Shown: positions 1-9,085, counted from the first letter of the stretch. The stretch is DNA of 64,000 nt from JBBEAM01 sp040882845 (GCA_040882845.1 JBBEAM010000007.1:124001-188000), one strand, 5' to 3'. Program-made: numbers and translations. Notes: a model not told the origin generated them from the sequence alone.

Positions 1-111
1 GTTTGCGGAGACTCCTCCCGCCTCTGCATAGTTTTCACCCGCTCCTTGCCGATACGCGGCGGCGTGCCGTTGCGAGTGCATCGAGAGGGGAAGGAAGGGA
101 TTGGACGGATT

Positions 112-882
112 GTGGCCGGTATCGCGCAACATTTAAACGATCTATCGATCTTTGCCCTGGCCATCGCCGCGCTCGCCTTCTTCTGCGGCGGCGTGGTCAA
201 GGGCGCCACCGGCGTCGGCCTTCCGCTCGTCGCCTTGCCGATCATGAGCTTTGCCTTCTCGGTGCCCGAATCCGTGGCCATGATGACCGTGCCGATCCTC
301 GTCTCCAACATCGTGCAGGCCTTCTCCGGGGGGCGTTTCCTCTACACCTTCCGGCGCTTCTGGCCGCTGTTGCTCGCGGTGCTGGTGACCATGGCCTTCA
401 CAGTCAAGCTGCTGTCGGTCGCCGACCCGCGCCTGCTCAGCGCCTTCCTCGGCGGCATCCTGCTGATCTCCGCCGGGGCGATGCTGTTTCAACCCGAGTT
501 TCACCTGAAGACCCAGCGCGAAGGCCTGTGGAGTGCCGGCGTCGGTGTCGTCGGCGGCCTGATCGGCGGCCTGACCTCGCTCTATGGCCTGCCGATCATC
601 CACTATCTGCTGGCCCTGCGCCTGGACCGCGTCACCTTCGTCAGCTGCATCGCCGTGATCTATGTCTGCGGCTCGGCGACGCTGATGGTGCTGCTGGCAG
701 GCTATCGGGTGCTGGGCGCGCAGGAGGCTCTGCTCTCGGTTGCCGGGCTTATCCCCGTCGGCATCGGCATGCTGCTCGGTAACTTTACGGGCTCGATCAT
801 GAGCGAGCGCAGGTTCCGTCTCGCGGTGCTCTGTCTGATGGTGGTAGCGTCGGTCAACTTGATCCAGAAGGCGGTGTTCTGA
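112..882 (+). CDS. TauE/SafE-family membrane permease
   Basis: Predicted inner-membrane protein of about 256 residues, almost wholly hydrophobic, with about eight membrane spans. The N-terminal CGGVVKGATGVGLPLVALP segment is the usual first half-repeat of the TauE/SafE family (Pfam TauE), whose members export sulfite, sulfoacetate or other small organic anions. The reading frame is open further upstream (TTG at 46), but those residues are polar and unlike the family. I chose GTG 112 because a purine-rich AAGGAAGGGA lies at 91-100. Substrate cannot be read from sequence. The next gene starts 33 bp downstream and may be co-transcribed. Confidence 0.8.
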   Translation: MAGIAQHLNDLSIFALAIAALAFFCGGVVKGATGVGLPLVALPIMSFAFSVPESVAMMTVPILVSNIVQAFSGGRFLYTFRRFWPLLLAVLVTMAFTVKLLSVADPRLLSAFLGGILLISAGAMLFQPEFHLKTQREGLWSAGVGVVGGLIGGLTSLYGLPIIHYLLALRLDRVTFVSCIAVIYVCGSATLMVLLAGYRVLGAQEALLSVAGLIPVGIGMLLGNFTGSIMSERRFRLAVLCLMVVASVNLIQKAVF

Positions 883-915
883 TCGGCCTTAGGTGAGGAA
901 GGAGCTGGCTCGGCC

Positions 916-1464
916 ATGGTAAAGCTCGATCGCATCTATACCCGCGGCGGCGACAAAGGGCAGACCTCGCTCGGCAGCGGCGAGCGCATCGAGAAGTGTG
1001 CGCCCCGGGTCGAGGCCTATGGCGAGGTCGACGAACTCAACGCCTTGATCGGCAACTGCGCACGGCTCTATCCGCGGCGCGGCGATCGCCTGGCGCAGAT
1101 CATGAACGATCTTTTCGACATGGGCGGCGATCTCTGCCTGCCCGGCGACCCGAAAATGGCTTTCCCGGAAAGCTACGCCGCGCGTCTCGAGGCCTGGATC
1201 GACGAGAGCAACGCCGCGCTGCCGCCCCTCACCTCCTTCGTGCTGCCGGGCGGCGGCGAGGCCGGCTGCGCGCTGCACCTGGCACGCACGGTCGCGCGGC
1301 GTGCGGAGCGGCGGGTTTGCGCCTTGGCGGCGCAGGAAGGCGAACGGGTGAACCCCGCCGTGGTGACTTACCTCAACCGTCTCTCCGACCTGCTGTTCGT
1401 CTGGGCCCGGGAAGCCAACGGGCCGGAAAGCGAAGTGCTCTGGGAGCCGGGCAAGAACGCCTGA
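916..1464 (+). CDS. Cob(I)yrinic acid a,c-diamide adenosyltransferase, PduO type
   Basis: Transfers the adenosyl group of ATP to cob(I)alamin, making the coenzyme B12 used by mutases. The N-terminus carries the PduO/MMAB nucleotide-binding loop (TRGGDKGQTSLGSG, residues about 7-20) followed by the EAYGEVDELNALIG helix. The C-terminal half has the LPGGGEAGCALHLARTVARRAERR signature of the trimeric helical-bundle family. Its 182 residues are normal for bacterial members. The start has AGGAAGGAG at 897-905, upstream of ATG 916. It acts in the cytoplasm. No cobalamin-biosynthesis gene is adjacent. Confidence 0.9.
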   Translation: MVKLDRIYTRGGDKGQTSLGSGERIEKCAPRVEAYGEVDELNALIGNCARLYPRRGDRLAQIMNDLFDMGGDLCLPGDPKMAFPESYAARLEAWIDESNAALPPLTSFVLPGGGEAGCALHLARTVARRAERRVCALAAQEGERVNPAVVTYLNRLSDLLFVWAREANGPESEVLWEPGKNA

Positions 1465-1483
1465 GCCAGGCAGGATCTGCCCT

Positions 1484-2098
1484 TTAGGCCTTGGCGGACG
1501 CCGGCCTCTTCCTGGCCTTGCCCGCGGCGCTCAGCTTATCGCCTTCGCCGGAAATCAGCTGCGAGAGGTTACGGGTCGAAGGGACGCGGCGCTCCGTCTC
1601 GAGCAGCTTCGCCTCGTCGAGCAGCAGGTTATCGATGATCTTGATCAGGGTTTGCCTGGTGATCTCGATTTCCTTTTTCGGGATGCCGGCGACAGCGGTG
1701 TCGTTGAGTTCCTCGGCCAGCGGCATCAGAACGGATTCCAGACGGGCGCCCTGCTCGGTCAGGTTGATGTGCACCTTCTTGCGGTTGCCCGGCTTTTTCT
1801 CGCGGGTCACGTAGCCAAGCTTTTCCAGGGCCTTCAGGGCGCTGAAGGTGGTGGATTCCATCAGCCCGACCTTCTCGCTCAATTCGCGCTGGGTCAGGCC
1901 GGGATGCGCCCAGAGGGTGCGCAGGAACAGCCAGTGGCCGATCGAGACGTTGTGGTCGATCAGGCGGATCTGCATGGAGCGGCTGTAGGCGCGCATCGCC
2001 TCCTTGGTCAGCGCCGAGAGCCGCTCCTCGGGATGGAGAGGCGAGTGCTGATCGGAACGGATTTTTTCGGCGCGTTTCGTGGGGCTGGAAAAGTTCAT
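1484..2098 (-). CDS. MarR-family transcriptional regulator
   Basis: About 204 residues with a winged helix: TQRELSEKVGLMESTTFSALKALEKLG is the helix-turn-helix and the following TREKKPGNRKKVHINLTEQG is the wing, both typical of MarR. Upstream in frame a longer start exists at 2188, but ATG 2098 has GGAG about 8 bases before it and removes a non-homologous N-terminus. The family represses catabolic, efflux or stress genes and releases DNA on binding small phenolic or CoA ligands. It is divergent from the racemase/dehydrogenase series starting at 2358, a plausible target. The C-terminal basic tail beyond residue 180 is longer than usual. Confidence 0.85.
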   Translation of the reverse strand: MNFSSPTKRAEKIRSDQHSPLHPEERLSALTKEAMRAYSRSMQIRLIDHNVSIGHWLFLRTLWAHPGLTQRELSEKVGLMESTTFSALKALEKLGYVTREKKPGNRKKVHINLTEQGARLESVLMPLAEELNDTAVAGIPKKEIEITRQTLIKIIDNLLLDEAKLLETERRVPSTRNLSQLISGEGDKLSAAGKARKRPASAKA

Positions 2099-2357
2099 CC
2101 AAAAACTCCAATCAATCGGCTCTCGCCGGCCGGTGGTTCGCAGTTGGTTGCAGGGGGAAAGAATAGCAATCGGGAGTCCGAGTTCCACCTCGAATTGATG
2201 CTTGAAAAGGCCATGGGAATGTCCCGAAAGATACCGGTCTCGCTCGGCGAAAGGAAGGACAAGCTGGGAACCCGGCGGCCTAACTCGCGCGAAGCGGCTT
2301 GGAGCGCGGATTTGGCGCCGTTAGACTCGCGGTGCGTGGACTTCAACGGGAGACGGG

Positions 2358-3431
2358 ATGTCGAAGCTCAACCGCTTTCTCGAGGGTGTGCGGATCATGG
2401 ATCTCTCGCGCCACCTGCCGGGCCCCTTGGCGACACTGCTGCTGGCCGACATGGGCGCGGAGATCGTCAAGATCGAGCCGCCCGGCGGCGAGGAGATGCG
2501 TTCGATCGGCCCCAAGGGGCCCGACGGCCGCTCGCTCTACTATCACGCGGTCAACGCCGGCAAGGCGACGACCGAAATCGATCTCAAGAGCGAGGCCGGT
2601 CGGGCGCGGCTGCTGGATCTGGCCGCCGGGGCCGATGTGGTGATCGAGTCCTTCCGCGTCGGCGTGATGGAGCGTCTCGGTGTCGGCTACGCGGTCATGA
2701 AGGCGCGTAAGCCCGATCTGATCTACTGCGCCATGAGCGGTTTCGGGCAGGAGGGGCCCTACGCTCAGCGGGCCGGACATGACATGAACTACCTGGCCCT
2801 GACCGGCATGCTTTCGCTGGCCGCAGGGTCGTCTCCGCCCTATCCGCCGCCGGCCGATAGCAGCGCCGCCATGATGGCGGCGATCTCCGTGCTCGGCGCG
2901 CTGCGCCACCGCGACCGGACGGGCGAGGGCAGCTATCTCGACCTGGCGCTGGCCGACGCCGCCCTGCCGTTGGCCAGCTTCGATCTTGCCGAAGCCTCGG
3001 ACGGCGCCGTGCCTAGCGGCGGAAGCGGCCTGCTCAACGGCGGCGCCGCCTACTACGGCATCTACGACACCAAGGACGGTCAACGGGTGACGCTCTGCGC
3101 CATCGAGCCGAAGTTCTGGACGGCCTTCTGCGCGGCGGCGGGACAGCCCGGCTGGGTCGCGCGCCAGGGCGAAGCCATGCCGCAGGAGGCGCTGCGCCGC
3201 GACATTGCCGCGCTCTTCGCCGGCATGACCTTGGAGGACGCCGTCGCCACTTTCGATCCGGCCGACTGCTGCTTCGCGCCGGTGATGAGCCTGCCCGAGG
3301 GGCTGCGGAGCGAGCAGGTCGAGAGCCGCGGTTTGGTGCGGCGCGGCATCGACGGTCTCTGGCAGGCGCTGTTCCCCGCCGTGGTCGACGGCGAGAAACC
3401 GGAAACCCGCAAGCCGCTGCGCGATCTCTAG
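2358..3431 (+). CDS. Class III CoA-transferase family protein, alpha-methylacyl-CoA racemase-like
   Basis: CaiB/BaiF-fold protein, 357 residues. Beyond the general N-terminal LLADMGAEIVKIEPPGG motif it has features of the racemase branch: RAGHDMNYLALTG with His141, an Asp at 167, and the block LLNGGAAYYGIYDTKDGQ...CAIEPKFW with Glu250. These match the His/Asp/Glu set used by alpha-methylacyl-CoA racemases, so epimerising a 2-methylacyl-CoA is at least as likely as CoA transfer. The GGGAGACGGG before the ATG is a good ribosome site. It heads a series with dehydrogenases downstream and is divergent from a MarR regulator. CoA-transferase activity remains possible. Confidence 0.8.
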   Translation: MSKLNRFLEGVRIMDLSRHLPGPLATLLLADMGAEIVKIEPPGGEEMRSIGPKGPDGRSLYYHAVNAGKATTEIDLKSEAGRARLLDLAAGADVVIESFRVGVMERLGVGYAVMKARKPDLIYCAMSGFGQEGPYAQRAGHDMNYLALTGMLSLAAGSSPPYPPPADSSAAMMAAISVLGALRHRDRTGEGSYLDLALADAALPLASFDLAEASDGAVPSGGSGLLNGGAAYYGIYDTKDGQRVTLCAIEPKFWTAFCAAAGQPGWVARQGEAMPQEALRRDIAALFAGMTLEDAVATFDPADCCFAPVMSLPEGLRSEQVESRGLVRRGIDGLWQALFPAVVDGEKPETRKPLRDL

Positions 3432-3526
3432 CCGGAAAGCCGCCGCAGGACGGAAGGCTCTTGCGTCCCGCGCGGCGAGGCTGCAAGCATTGCGCTCCAT
3501 CATGCCTCCTGCCGGGGAAATGCGAC

Positions 3527-4612
3527 GTGAAAGCTGCCGTATGCCGTGCCTTTGGGGAGGCACTCACCATCGAGGATCTGGAACTGGCGCCGCCGCAGGC
3601 CGGCGAGGTCAGGGTCAGGATCGCCGCCTGCGCCATTTGCCACAGCGACCTCACCGCCGCCGCCGGCGGCTGGGGCGGCGTGCTGCCCGCCGTCTATGGT
3701 CACGAGGCCGCGGGCGTGGTCGAGGAGCTCGGCCCGGGCGTCCACGATCTCCAGCTCGGCGACCATGTGGTGGTGACGCTGATCCGCGCCTGCGGCCACT
3801 GCCACTACTGCAATCAGGGCAAGCTGGTCTGCTGCGAGGGGCATTTCCATCTCGACGGCCACAGCCCGCTCTCGACGGGGGACGGCGGGACGGTGACCCA
3901 GGGAATCGCCACCGGCGCCTTCGCCGAAGCGGTGGTCGTCGACCGCTCCCAGGTCGTGGCCATCCCCAAGGACATCCCCTTCGATGCGGCCTCCCTGCTG
4001 GCCTGCGGCGTGATCACCGGCCTCGGCGCGGTGGTCAATACCGCGCGGGTTCCCGCCGGTGCCTCGGTGGCGGTGATCGGCGCCGGCGGGGTCGGGCTCA
4101 ACGCCGTACAGGGCGCGGTGCTCTCCGGTGCCAACCCGATCGTCGCCATCGACGTCAAGCAGGAGAAGCTGGAGGCGGCCAAGCGCTTCGGCGCCACCCA
4201 CGGCTTTCTCGCGGCGCGCGGGGACCTGGCCGGGGATATCAAAGCCGTCACCCAGGGCCGGGGCGTCGACTACGCCTTCGTCACGGTCGGCGCCAAGCCG
4301 GCCTTCGATTCCTCGTATGGCCTGCTGGCCAAGGGTGGCATGGCCGTGCTGGTGGGGATGCCCCACAGCGGCGTCGAGTCCGCCTTCGAGGTTTCGGGCT
4401 TCGCCTACGACAGCAAGGCGATCCTGGGATCGCGCATGGGCAGCGCGCGGATTGGCGTGGACATTCCCTATCTGGTGGAGCTCTACCGCCAAGGCCGCCT
4501 CAAGCTCGACGAGCTGATCTCGGGGCGCTTCCCGCTGGAGCGGATCAACGAGGCCATCGCCGAGGTTCAGGCGGGCACGGTCCTGCGCAACGTCATCGTC
4601 TTCGACGCCTGA
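3527..4612 (+). CDS. Zinc-dependent alcohol dehydrogenase (class III-like MDR)
   Basis: Medium-chain dehydrogenase of 361 residues. The catalytic-zinc region is CAICHSD near residue 38, then GHEAAGVVEELG. The structural zinc lobe is the C-x2-C-x2-C-x7-C-type cysteine cluster around CGHCHYCNQGKLVCC. The NAD(P) site is VAVIGAGGVGLNAVQG. I chose GTG 3527 because GGGGAAA precedes it and the family begins with the VKAAVCRAFGE strand. Likely substrates are primary or aryl alcohols, or S-hydroxymethyl-thiol adducts. It lies between a racemase-like enzyme and an enolase-superfamily enzyme on the same strand, consistent with one catabolic series. Confidence 0.85.
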   Translation: MKAAVCRAFGEALTIEDLELAPPQAGEVRVRIAACAICHSDLTAAAGGWGGVLPAVYGHEAAGVVEELGPGVHDLQLGDHVVVTLIRACGHCHYCNQGKLVCCEGHFHLDGHSPLSTGDGGTVTQGIATGAFAEAVVVDRSQVVAIPKDIPFDAASLLACGVITGLGAVVNTARVPAGASVAVIGAGGVGLNAVQGAVLSGANPIVAIDVKQEKLEAAKRFGATHGFLAARGDLAGDIKAVTQGRGVDYAFVTVGAKPAFDSSYGLLAKGGMAVLVGMPHSGVESAFEVSGFAYDSKAILGSRMGSARIGVDIPYLVELYRQGRLKLDELISGRFPLERINEAIAEVQAGTVLRNVIVFDA

Positions 4613-4658
4613 GCGCAAACTCCGTGAAGGCAGCTCACTCTCGGACAAGCGAGGCAGC

Positions 4659-5849
4659 ATGAAGATCGCGGACTTCAAGACCTTCGTCGTCGGCAACCCG
4701 CCGCCGGGTTACGGCGGGCGCTATTTCATCTTCGTCAAGCTGACCGCGGATAACGGCATAGAGGGAATCGGCGAGGCCTATGCCGCCGCCTTCGGCCCGC
4801 ACACCATCGCGCGGATGATCGAGGACGTCTGCGCGCGCGAAGTGGTCGGCCACGACCCCTTCCGCAGCGAGTACCTCTGGCGCCGGGTTTATGGCGCGGG
4901 CTACACCCAGCGGCCGGACACCGCGACCCTGGCCGTGCTCAGCGCCATCGAGATGGCCTGCTGGGACATCGTCGGCAAGGCGGTGGAGCGCCCGGTCTAC
5001 GACCTGCTCGGCGGCAAGGTGCACGAGAAGCTGCGCAGCTATACCTATCTCTATCCCCGCGCCGACGAGGGCTGGGATTTCTACGACGATCCCGATCGCT
5101 CCGCCGCGGCGGCGGCCGCCTGCGTCAAGCAGGGCTTCACGGCAGTGAAGTTCGATCCCGCCGGACCCTATTCGATCTACGATCCGCGCCAGCTCGACCT
5201 GCCGTCGCTGGACCGTTCCGAGCTGTTCTGCAAGCGGATCCGCGAGGCGGTCGGCGACAAGGCGGACCTTCTGTTCGGCACCCACGGCCAGATGACCGCC
5301 GCCGGTGCGATTCGCCTGGCGCGCAGGCTGGAGCCCTACGATCCGCTGTGGTTCGAGGAGCCGACACCGCCGGAAATGCCGGAGGAGATGGCCCGGGTGG
5401 CGCGCCAGACCACGATCCCCATCGCCACCGGGGAGCGTCTGGCAAGCAAGTACGAGTTCGCCCGCGTGCTGCAGCATCAGGCGGCCGCGATCCTGCAGAT
5501 GAACCTCGGCCGGGTCGGCGGTCTCCTGGAAGCCAAGAAGATCGCCGCCATCGCCGAGACCCACTACGCGCAGATCGCGCCGCATCTCTACTGCGGGCCG
5601 GTGGTCGGTGCCGCCAACATCCAGCTCGCTACCTGCACGCCCAACTTCCTGATCCTGGAGTCGATCCAGACCTGGGGCGGCTTCCACGCCGAGATCCTGA
5701 AGACGCCGATCCGCTGGGAGGAGGGCTATGTCATCCCGCCGGTGGCGCCGGGTCTCGGCGTCGAGCTCGACGAGGAAGTGGCGCTGGCGCATCCCTATAC
5801 GGAGGACGCGCTGCATCTCGACATGAAATCCTTCCCGCTCTCCACCTGA
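4659..5849 (+). CDS. Mandelate racemase/muconate lactonizing enzyme family protein
   Basis: Enolase-superfamily protein of 396 residues with an N-terminal capping domain and a C-terminal TIM barrel. AVKFDPAGPYS in the middle is the first barrel strand carrying the catalytic Lys region. DLLFGTHGQ supplies a first-metal position (normally Asp; here the chemistry residue is in a GTHG context), WFEEPTPPE the second Glu, and TGERLASKYEF the third. Such enzymes abstract the proton alpha to a carboxylate and act as sugar-acid dehydratases, cycloisomerases or racemases. A preference for acid-sugar or lactone substrates is inference. It sits 46 bp after the alcohol dehydrogenase and 17 bp before a beta-hydroxyacid dehydrogenase. 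Confidence 0.82.
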   Translation: MKIADFKTFVVGNPPPGYGGRYFIFVKLTADNGIEGIGEAYAAAFGPHTIARMIEDVCAREVVGHDPFRSEYLWRRVYGAGYTQRPDTATLAVLSAIEMACWDIVGKAVERPVYDLLGGKVHEKLRSYTYLYPRADEGWDFYDDPDRSAAAAAACVKQGFTAVKFDPAGPYSIYDPRQLDLPSLDRSELFCKRIREAVGDKADLLFGTHGQMTAAGAIRLARRLEPYDPLWFEEPTPPEMPEEMARVARQTTIPIATGERLASKYEFARVLQHQAAAILQMNLGRVGGLLEAKKIAAIAETHYAQIAPHLYCGPVVGAANIQLATCTPNFLILESIQTWGGFHAEILKTPIRWEEGYVIPPVAPGLGVELDEEVALAHPYTEDALHLDMKSFPLST

Positions 5850-5866
5850 AGCATGACGAGGACTCC

Positions 5867-6823
5867 ATGAAGATCGGATTCATCGGTCTTGGCAATGTCG
5901 GCGGCAAGCTGGCCGGCAGCCTGCAGCGCACCGGCTTCGACCTGACGGTGCGCGATCTCGACAAGGCGGCAGCGCAGCCTTTTCTCGACCGGGGAGCGGC
6001 CTGGGCCGAAAGCCCCCGGGCGCTGGCCGAGGCTGTCGATATCGCGATCACCTGCCTGCCGTCGCCGGCCGCCTCGGCGGCGGTGATGGAGGCTGAGGAC
6101 GGGCTGCTCGCGGGGCTTGGGCCCGGTAAGATCTGGATGGAGATGAGCACCACCGACGCCAGCGAGATCGAACGTCTGGCGAAGCTGGTGACGGCGGCCG
6201 GTGCCCAGACCCTGGAGACGCCGGTGTCCGGTGGCTGCCATCGGGCGGCGACCGGCAACATCGCGATCCTGGTGGGCGGCGAACGCGACGCCTTCGAGCG
6301 GGCGCTGCCGGCGCTCTCCGCCATGGGCCGGCAGATTCTGCATACCGGGCCGCTCGGATCGGCTTCGGTGCTGAAGGTGATCACCAACTTTCTCGCCACC
6401 ACCCACCTGGTGGCGCTCGGCGAAGCCTTGACCACCGCCAAGCTCTCGGGCATCGACCTAGCGACGGCCTACGAGGCGATCCGGATTTCCTCGGGTAATT
6501 CCTTCGTCCACGAGACGGAGAGCCAGGTGATCCTCAACGGTAGCTACAACATCAACTTCACCATGGATCTGGTAATCAAGGACATCGGCCTCTTCGAGGC
6601 CGCGGCAGCGCGCGCCGGCGTGCCGCTGGAGATTTCGCCCAAGGTGCTGGAAATCTTCCGTGACGGGCAGGCCCGTTACGGCCCGCGCGCCTGGTCCTCG
6701 ATGATCGTCAAGCGGCTGGAGGAAGCCTGCGGCACGGACCTGCGGGCGCCGGGCTTTCCGGCGGAACTTGTGGACGAGGAAGCGGAAGAAACAGGGCGTG
6801 AGATTTTCGCGGCGCGCGGGTAG
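5867..6823 (+). CDS. NAD(P)-dependent beta-hydroxyacid dehydrogenase (3-hydroxyisobutyrate dehydrogenase family)
   Basis: 318 residues. The Rossmann motif IGFIGLGNVGGKLAGSL is at the extreme N-terminus, the substrate-binding block ETPVSGGCHRAATGNIAILVGG is central, and the catalytic-lysine region KVITNFL follows. This matches 3-hydroxyisobutyrate, tartronate-semialdehyde or related dehydrogenases. The ATG is 17 bp after the enolase-superfamily gene, so the two are probably co-transcribed. A second family member lies at 20927-21811. The exact hydroxyacid is unknown. Its position after a sugar-acid dehydratase-like enzyme would suit reduction of a semialdehyde or oxidation of a hydroxyacid. Confidence 0.85.
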   Translation: MKIGFIGLGNVGGKLAGSLQRTGFDLTVRDLDKAAAQPFLDRGAAWAESPRALAEAVDIAITCLPSPAASAAVMEAEDGLLAGLGPGKIWMEMSTTDASEIERLAKLVTAAGAQTLETPVSGGCHRAATGNIAILVGGERDAFERALPALSAMGRQILHTGPLGSASVLKVITNFLATTHLVALGEALTTAKLSGIDLATAYEAIRISSGNSFVHETESQVILNGSYNINFTMDLVIKDIGLFEAAAARAGVPLEISPKVLEIFRDGQARYGPRAWSSMIVKRLEEACGTDLRAPGFPAELVDEEAEETGREIFAARG

Positions 6824-6929
6824 GCTGTGCCGGAATTTCACGAAACCTTCCGCCCAAACGCCTGGCAACGAAGGTGGCAATCCCCATCTAGCCGGTAGGA
6901 CAGCAATAGGGCGTTGGAGCAGAGATGCC

Positions 6930-6959
6930 CAGGCGCAGCCCCATCGGGGTCTGCGCCTG
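6930..6959 (+). terminator. Long GC-rich hairpin between two catabolic genes
   Basis: CAGGCGCAGCCCC at 6930-6942 pairs with GGGG-T-CTGCGCCTG at 6946-6959 around a three-base loop, with one bulged T. The stem is very stable, but no T-run follows, so it is not a classical intrinsic terminator. It could be a rho-aided terminator after 6823 or a stem in the leader of the aldehyde dehydrogenase gene 38 bp downstream. Confidence 0.5.
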
Positions 6960-6997
6960 TCATACTCGCGCCGGCGCCGTGACCGAGGAGAAACGAC

Positions 6998-8437
6998 ATG
7001 ATTGATAAGCGCGATTTCTACATCGACGGGAAATGGGTGGCCCCTCAGGCCGGAATCGATTTTGAGGTGATCGACCCTTCGAACGAAGAGGCCTTCGCGA
7101 CGATTTCCCTGGGTGGCCAGGCCGATACCGATGCCGCCGTGTCGGCTGCGCGACGCGCTTTTCCCGAATGGGCCGCGACCCCGCCGGCGGAGCGGATCGC
7201 GCTGGTCGAGAAGATTCTGGAAATCTATGAGGCCCGCTCCGACGAGATGGCCGAGACCATCAGCCGCGAGATGGGCGCGCCGATCGACATGGCGAAGACC
7301 CAGCAGGCCCCGGCGGGCAGCGGCCACATCAAGAATTTCCTCAAGGCGGTCAAGAATTTCGAGTTCGAGCGCAAGCTCGGGGACCACGCGCCCAACGACC
7401 GGATTCTCTACGAGCCGGCCGGCGTCTGCGCGCTGATCACGCCCTGGAACTGGCCGATGAATCAGGTCACCCTCAAGGTGATCCCGGCGCTGCTGACCGG
7501 CTGTACCATGGTGCTGAAGCCGACCGAGATTGCTCCGCTCAACGCCCTGCTGTTTGCCGAGTTTCTCGACGAAGCCGGGGTTCCCGCGGGCGTGTTCAAT
7601 CTGGTCAACGGCGACGGCCCGGGCGTCGGCACCCAGCTTTCCGGCCATCCGGAGATCGACATGGTCTCCTTCACCGGTTCGGCTCGCGCTGGCATCGCGA
7701 TCTCCAAGAACGCGGCGGAAAGCCTCAAGCGGGTCCATCTCGAGCTCGGCGGCAAGGGCGCCAACATCGTCTTCGCCGACGCCGACGAAAAGGCGGTCAA
7801 GCGCGGCACCTTGCACTGCTTCAACAACACCGGGCAGTCCTGCAACGCGCCGACGCGCATGCTGGTGCAGCGGGAGGTCTACGACTCCGCAGTGGAAACC
7901 GCCAGGCAGGTCGCCGAAGCGACCCAGGTCGGTCCGGCCAGCGAGCCGGGGCGGCATATCGGTCCCGCCGTCAGCGAGGCGCAGTTCGAAAAGATCCAGA
8001 ACCTGATCCAGGTCGGCATCGACGAGGGCGCGCGTCTGGTCACCGGCGGCGTTGGGCGTCCCGAGGGCAGCAACCGGGGCTACTTCGTTCGCCCCACGGT
8101 TTTCGCCGACGTCTCGAACGACATGACCATCGCCCGCGAGGAGATCTTCGGGCCGGTGCTTTCGATCCTGCCTTTCGAGACCGAGGAGGAGGCGATCCGG
8201 ATCGCCAACGATACCTCCTACGGCCTGACCAACTACGTGCAGAGCGAGGACGGCGCCAAGCGCAACCGGGTGGCGCGCCAGCTGCGCTCAGGCATGGTCG
8301 AGATGAACGGCCAGTCGCGCGCCGCCGGCAGCCCCTTCGGCGGGATGAAGGCTTCGGGCAACGGCCGCGAAGGCGGCGTCTGGGGCCTCGAGGACTTCTG
8401 CGAGGTCAAGTCGGTGAGCGGCTGGGCGGCCGAGTAG
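6998..8437 (+). CDS. Aldehyde dehydrogenase family protein
   Basis: NAD(P)-dependent aldehyde to acid oxidation, cytoplasmic, 479 residues as usual for the family. Seen in sequence: the ITPWNWPMNQ substrate-tunnel/NAD motif, SFTGSARAGIAI cofactor loop, LELGGKGANIV catalytic Glu region, NNTGQSCNAPTRMLV with the catalytic Cys, and EEIFGPVLSILPF near the C-terminus. The ATG is preceded by GAGGAG. It is 174 bp after the beta-hydroxyacid dehydrogenase and separated from it by a strong hairpin, so it may be its own unit. It is the natural last oxidation step of the 2.3-8.4 kb set. Confidence 0.9.
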   Translation: MIDKRDFYIDGKWVAPQAGIDFEVIDPSNEEAFATISLGGQADTDAAVSAARRAFPEWAATPPAERIALVEKILEIYEARSDEMAETISREMGAPIDMAKTQQAPAGSGHIKNFLKAVKNFEFERKLGDHAPNDRILYEPAGVCALITPWNWPMNQVTLKVIPALLTGCTMVLKPTEIAPLNALLFAEFLDEAGVPAGVFNLVNGDGPGVGTQLSGHPEIDMVSFTGSARAGIAISKNAAESLKRVHLELGGKGANIVFADADEKAVKRGTLHCFNNTGQSCNAPTRMLVQREVYDSAVETARQVAEATQVGPASEPGRHIGPAVSEAQFEKIQNLIQVGIDEGARLVTGGVGRPEGSNRGYFVRPTVFADVSNDMTIAREEIFGPVLSILPFETEEEAIRIANDTSYGLTNYVQSEDGAKRNRVARQLRSGMVEMNGQSRAAGSPFGGMKASGNGREGGVWGLEDFCEVKSVSGWAAE

Positions 8438-8485
8438 TCGGCCGCCGTCACGCCAAGCTATCGCGCTCCGGGAGTGGCTGGGTTT

Positions 8486-9085
8486 TCAGCGATCCCAGAG
8501 CCGGTGGCCGGCGCCTGAAGGCTGCCGGCGCGTCACCCGGTAGACCGCCGCCGGCGGCAGATTGGCGGCGGTAAAGCCGATCCGCACGGCGTTCAGGCCG
8601 AGCCGCTCCAGGATCGGGCGGGGCACTGGACAGCCGAGGCCGTAGGTGAACTGATAGTAGGCGCCAGCGGCCTGCATATTGGCGAAGGCGCCGAGCAGGA
8701 TGACGTAGATCTTGCGCTGCGGCATCGACAGCAGCGGCAGGCCGCTGATCGTGGCACCGGCCTTCGTCCCCGCGTAGAGCGCTCTGCGGCGCAGTTCGGT
8801 TGCATCCATCGCGAGAATCCGCATGCCGGGGTAGCGCAGGGCCAGGATGCGGGCAAACTCCGGGTCGGACTCGATAAGCGTGAGTTGAGCCTGCTCCAGG
8901 CCGCGATCGAGCAGGGCCCGGGTGAAGGCGCCGGTGCCGGGACCGAGCTCGATCACCGGTCCCGTCGCGGCGGAAACCTCGGCCACCATCCGGCGCGCAA
9001 GCGCAGGGCTCGACGGCGCCACCGCGGAGACGCGGCGCGGGTTTGAGAGCCAGGCGCGCAGGAAGTTGATGCTGTCCGTATTCAT
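8486..9085 (-). CDS. Phospholipid N-methyltransferase-like SAM methyltransferase (PmtA type)
   Basis: About 199 residues. VIELGPGTGAFTRALLDRGL is the SAM-binding motif I and LTLIESDPEFA motif II. The N-terminal FLRAWLSNPRRVSAVAPSSPALARRM stretch is the hallmark of bacterial phosphatidylethanolamine methyltransferases of the PmtA type, related to rRNA dimethylases. The expected role is methylation of membrane phosphatidylethanolamine toward phosphatidylcholine. A second ATG (9106) lies seven codons upstream. I prefer 9085 because AGGA precedes it and the family begins here. It stands alone between an aldehyde dehydrogenase and the ThuA series. Confidence 0.75.
   Translation of the reverse strand: MNTDSINFLRAWLSNPRRVSAVAPSSPALARRMVAEVSAATGPVIELGPGTGAFTRALLDRGLEQAQLTLIESDPEFARILALRYPGMRILAMDATELRRRALYAGTKAGATISGLPLLSMPQRKIYVILLGAFANMQAAGAYYQFTYGLGCPVPRPILERLGLNAVRIGFTAANLPPAAVYRVTRRQPSGAGHRLWDR

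Noticed and set aside
3..782. Long overlapping open frame at the window start
   Set aside because: Arginine-rich composition typical of an off-frame reading of the TauE gene; the membrane protein frame is clearly the coding one.
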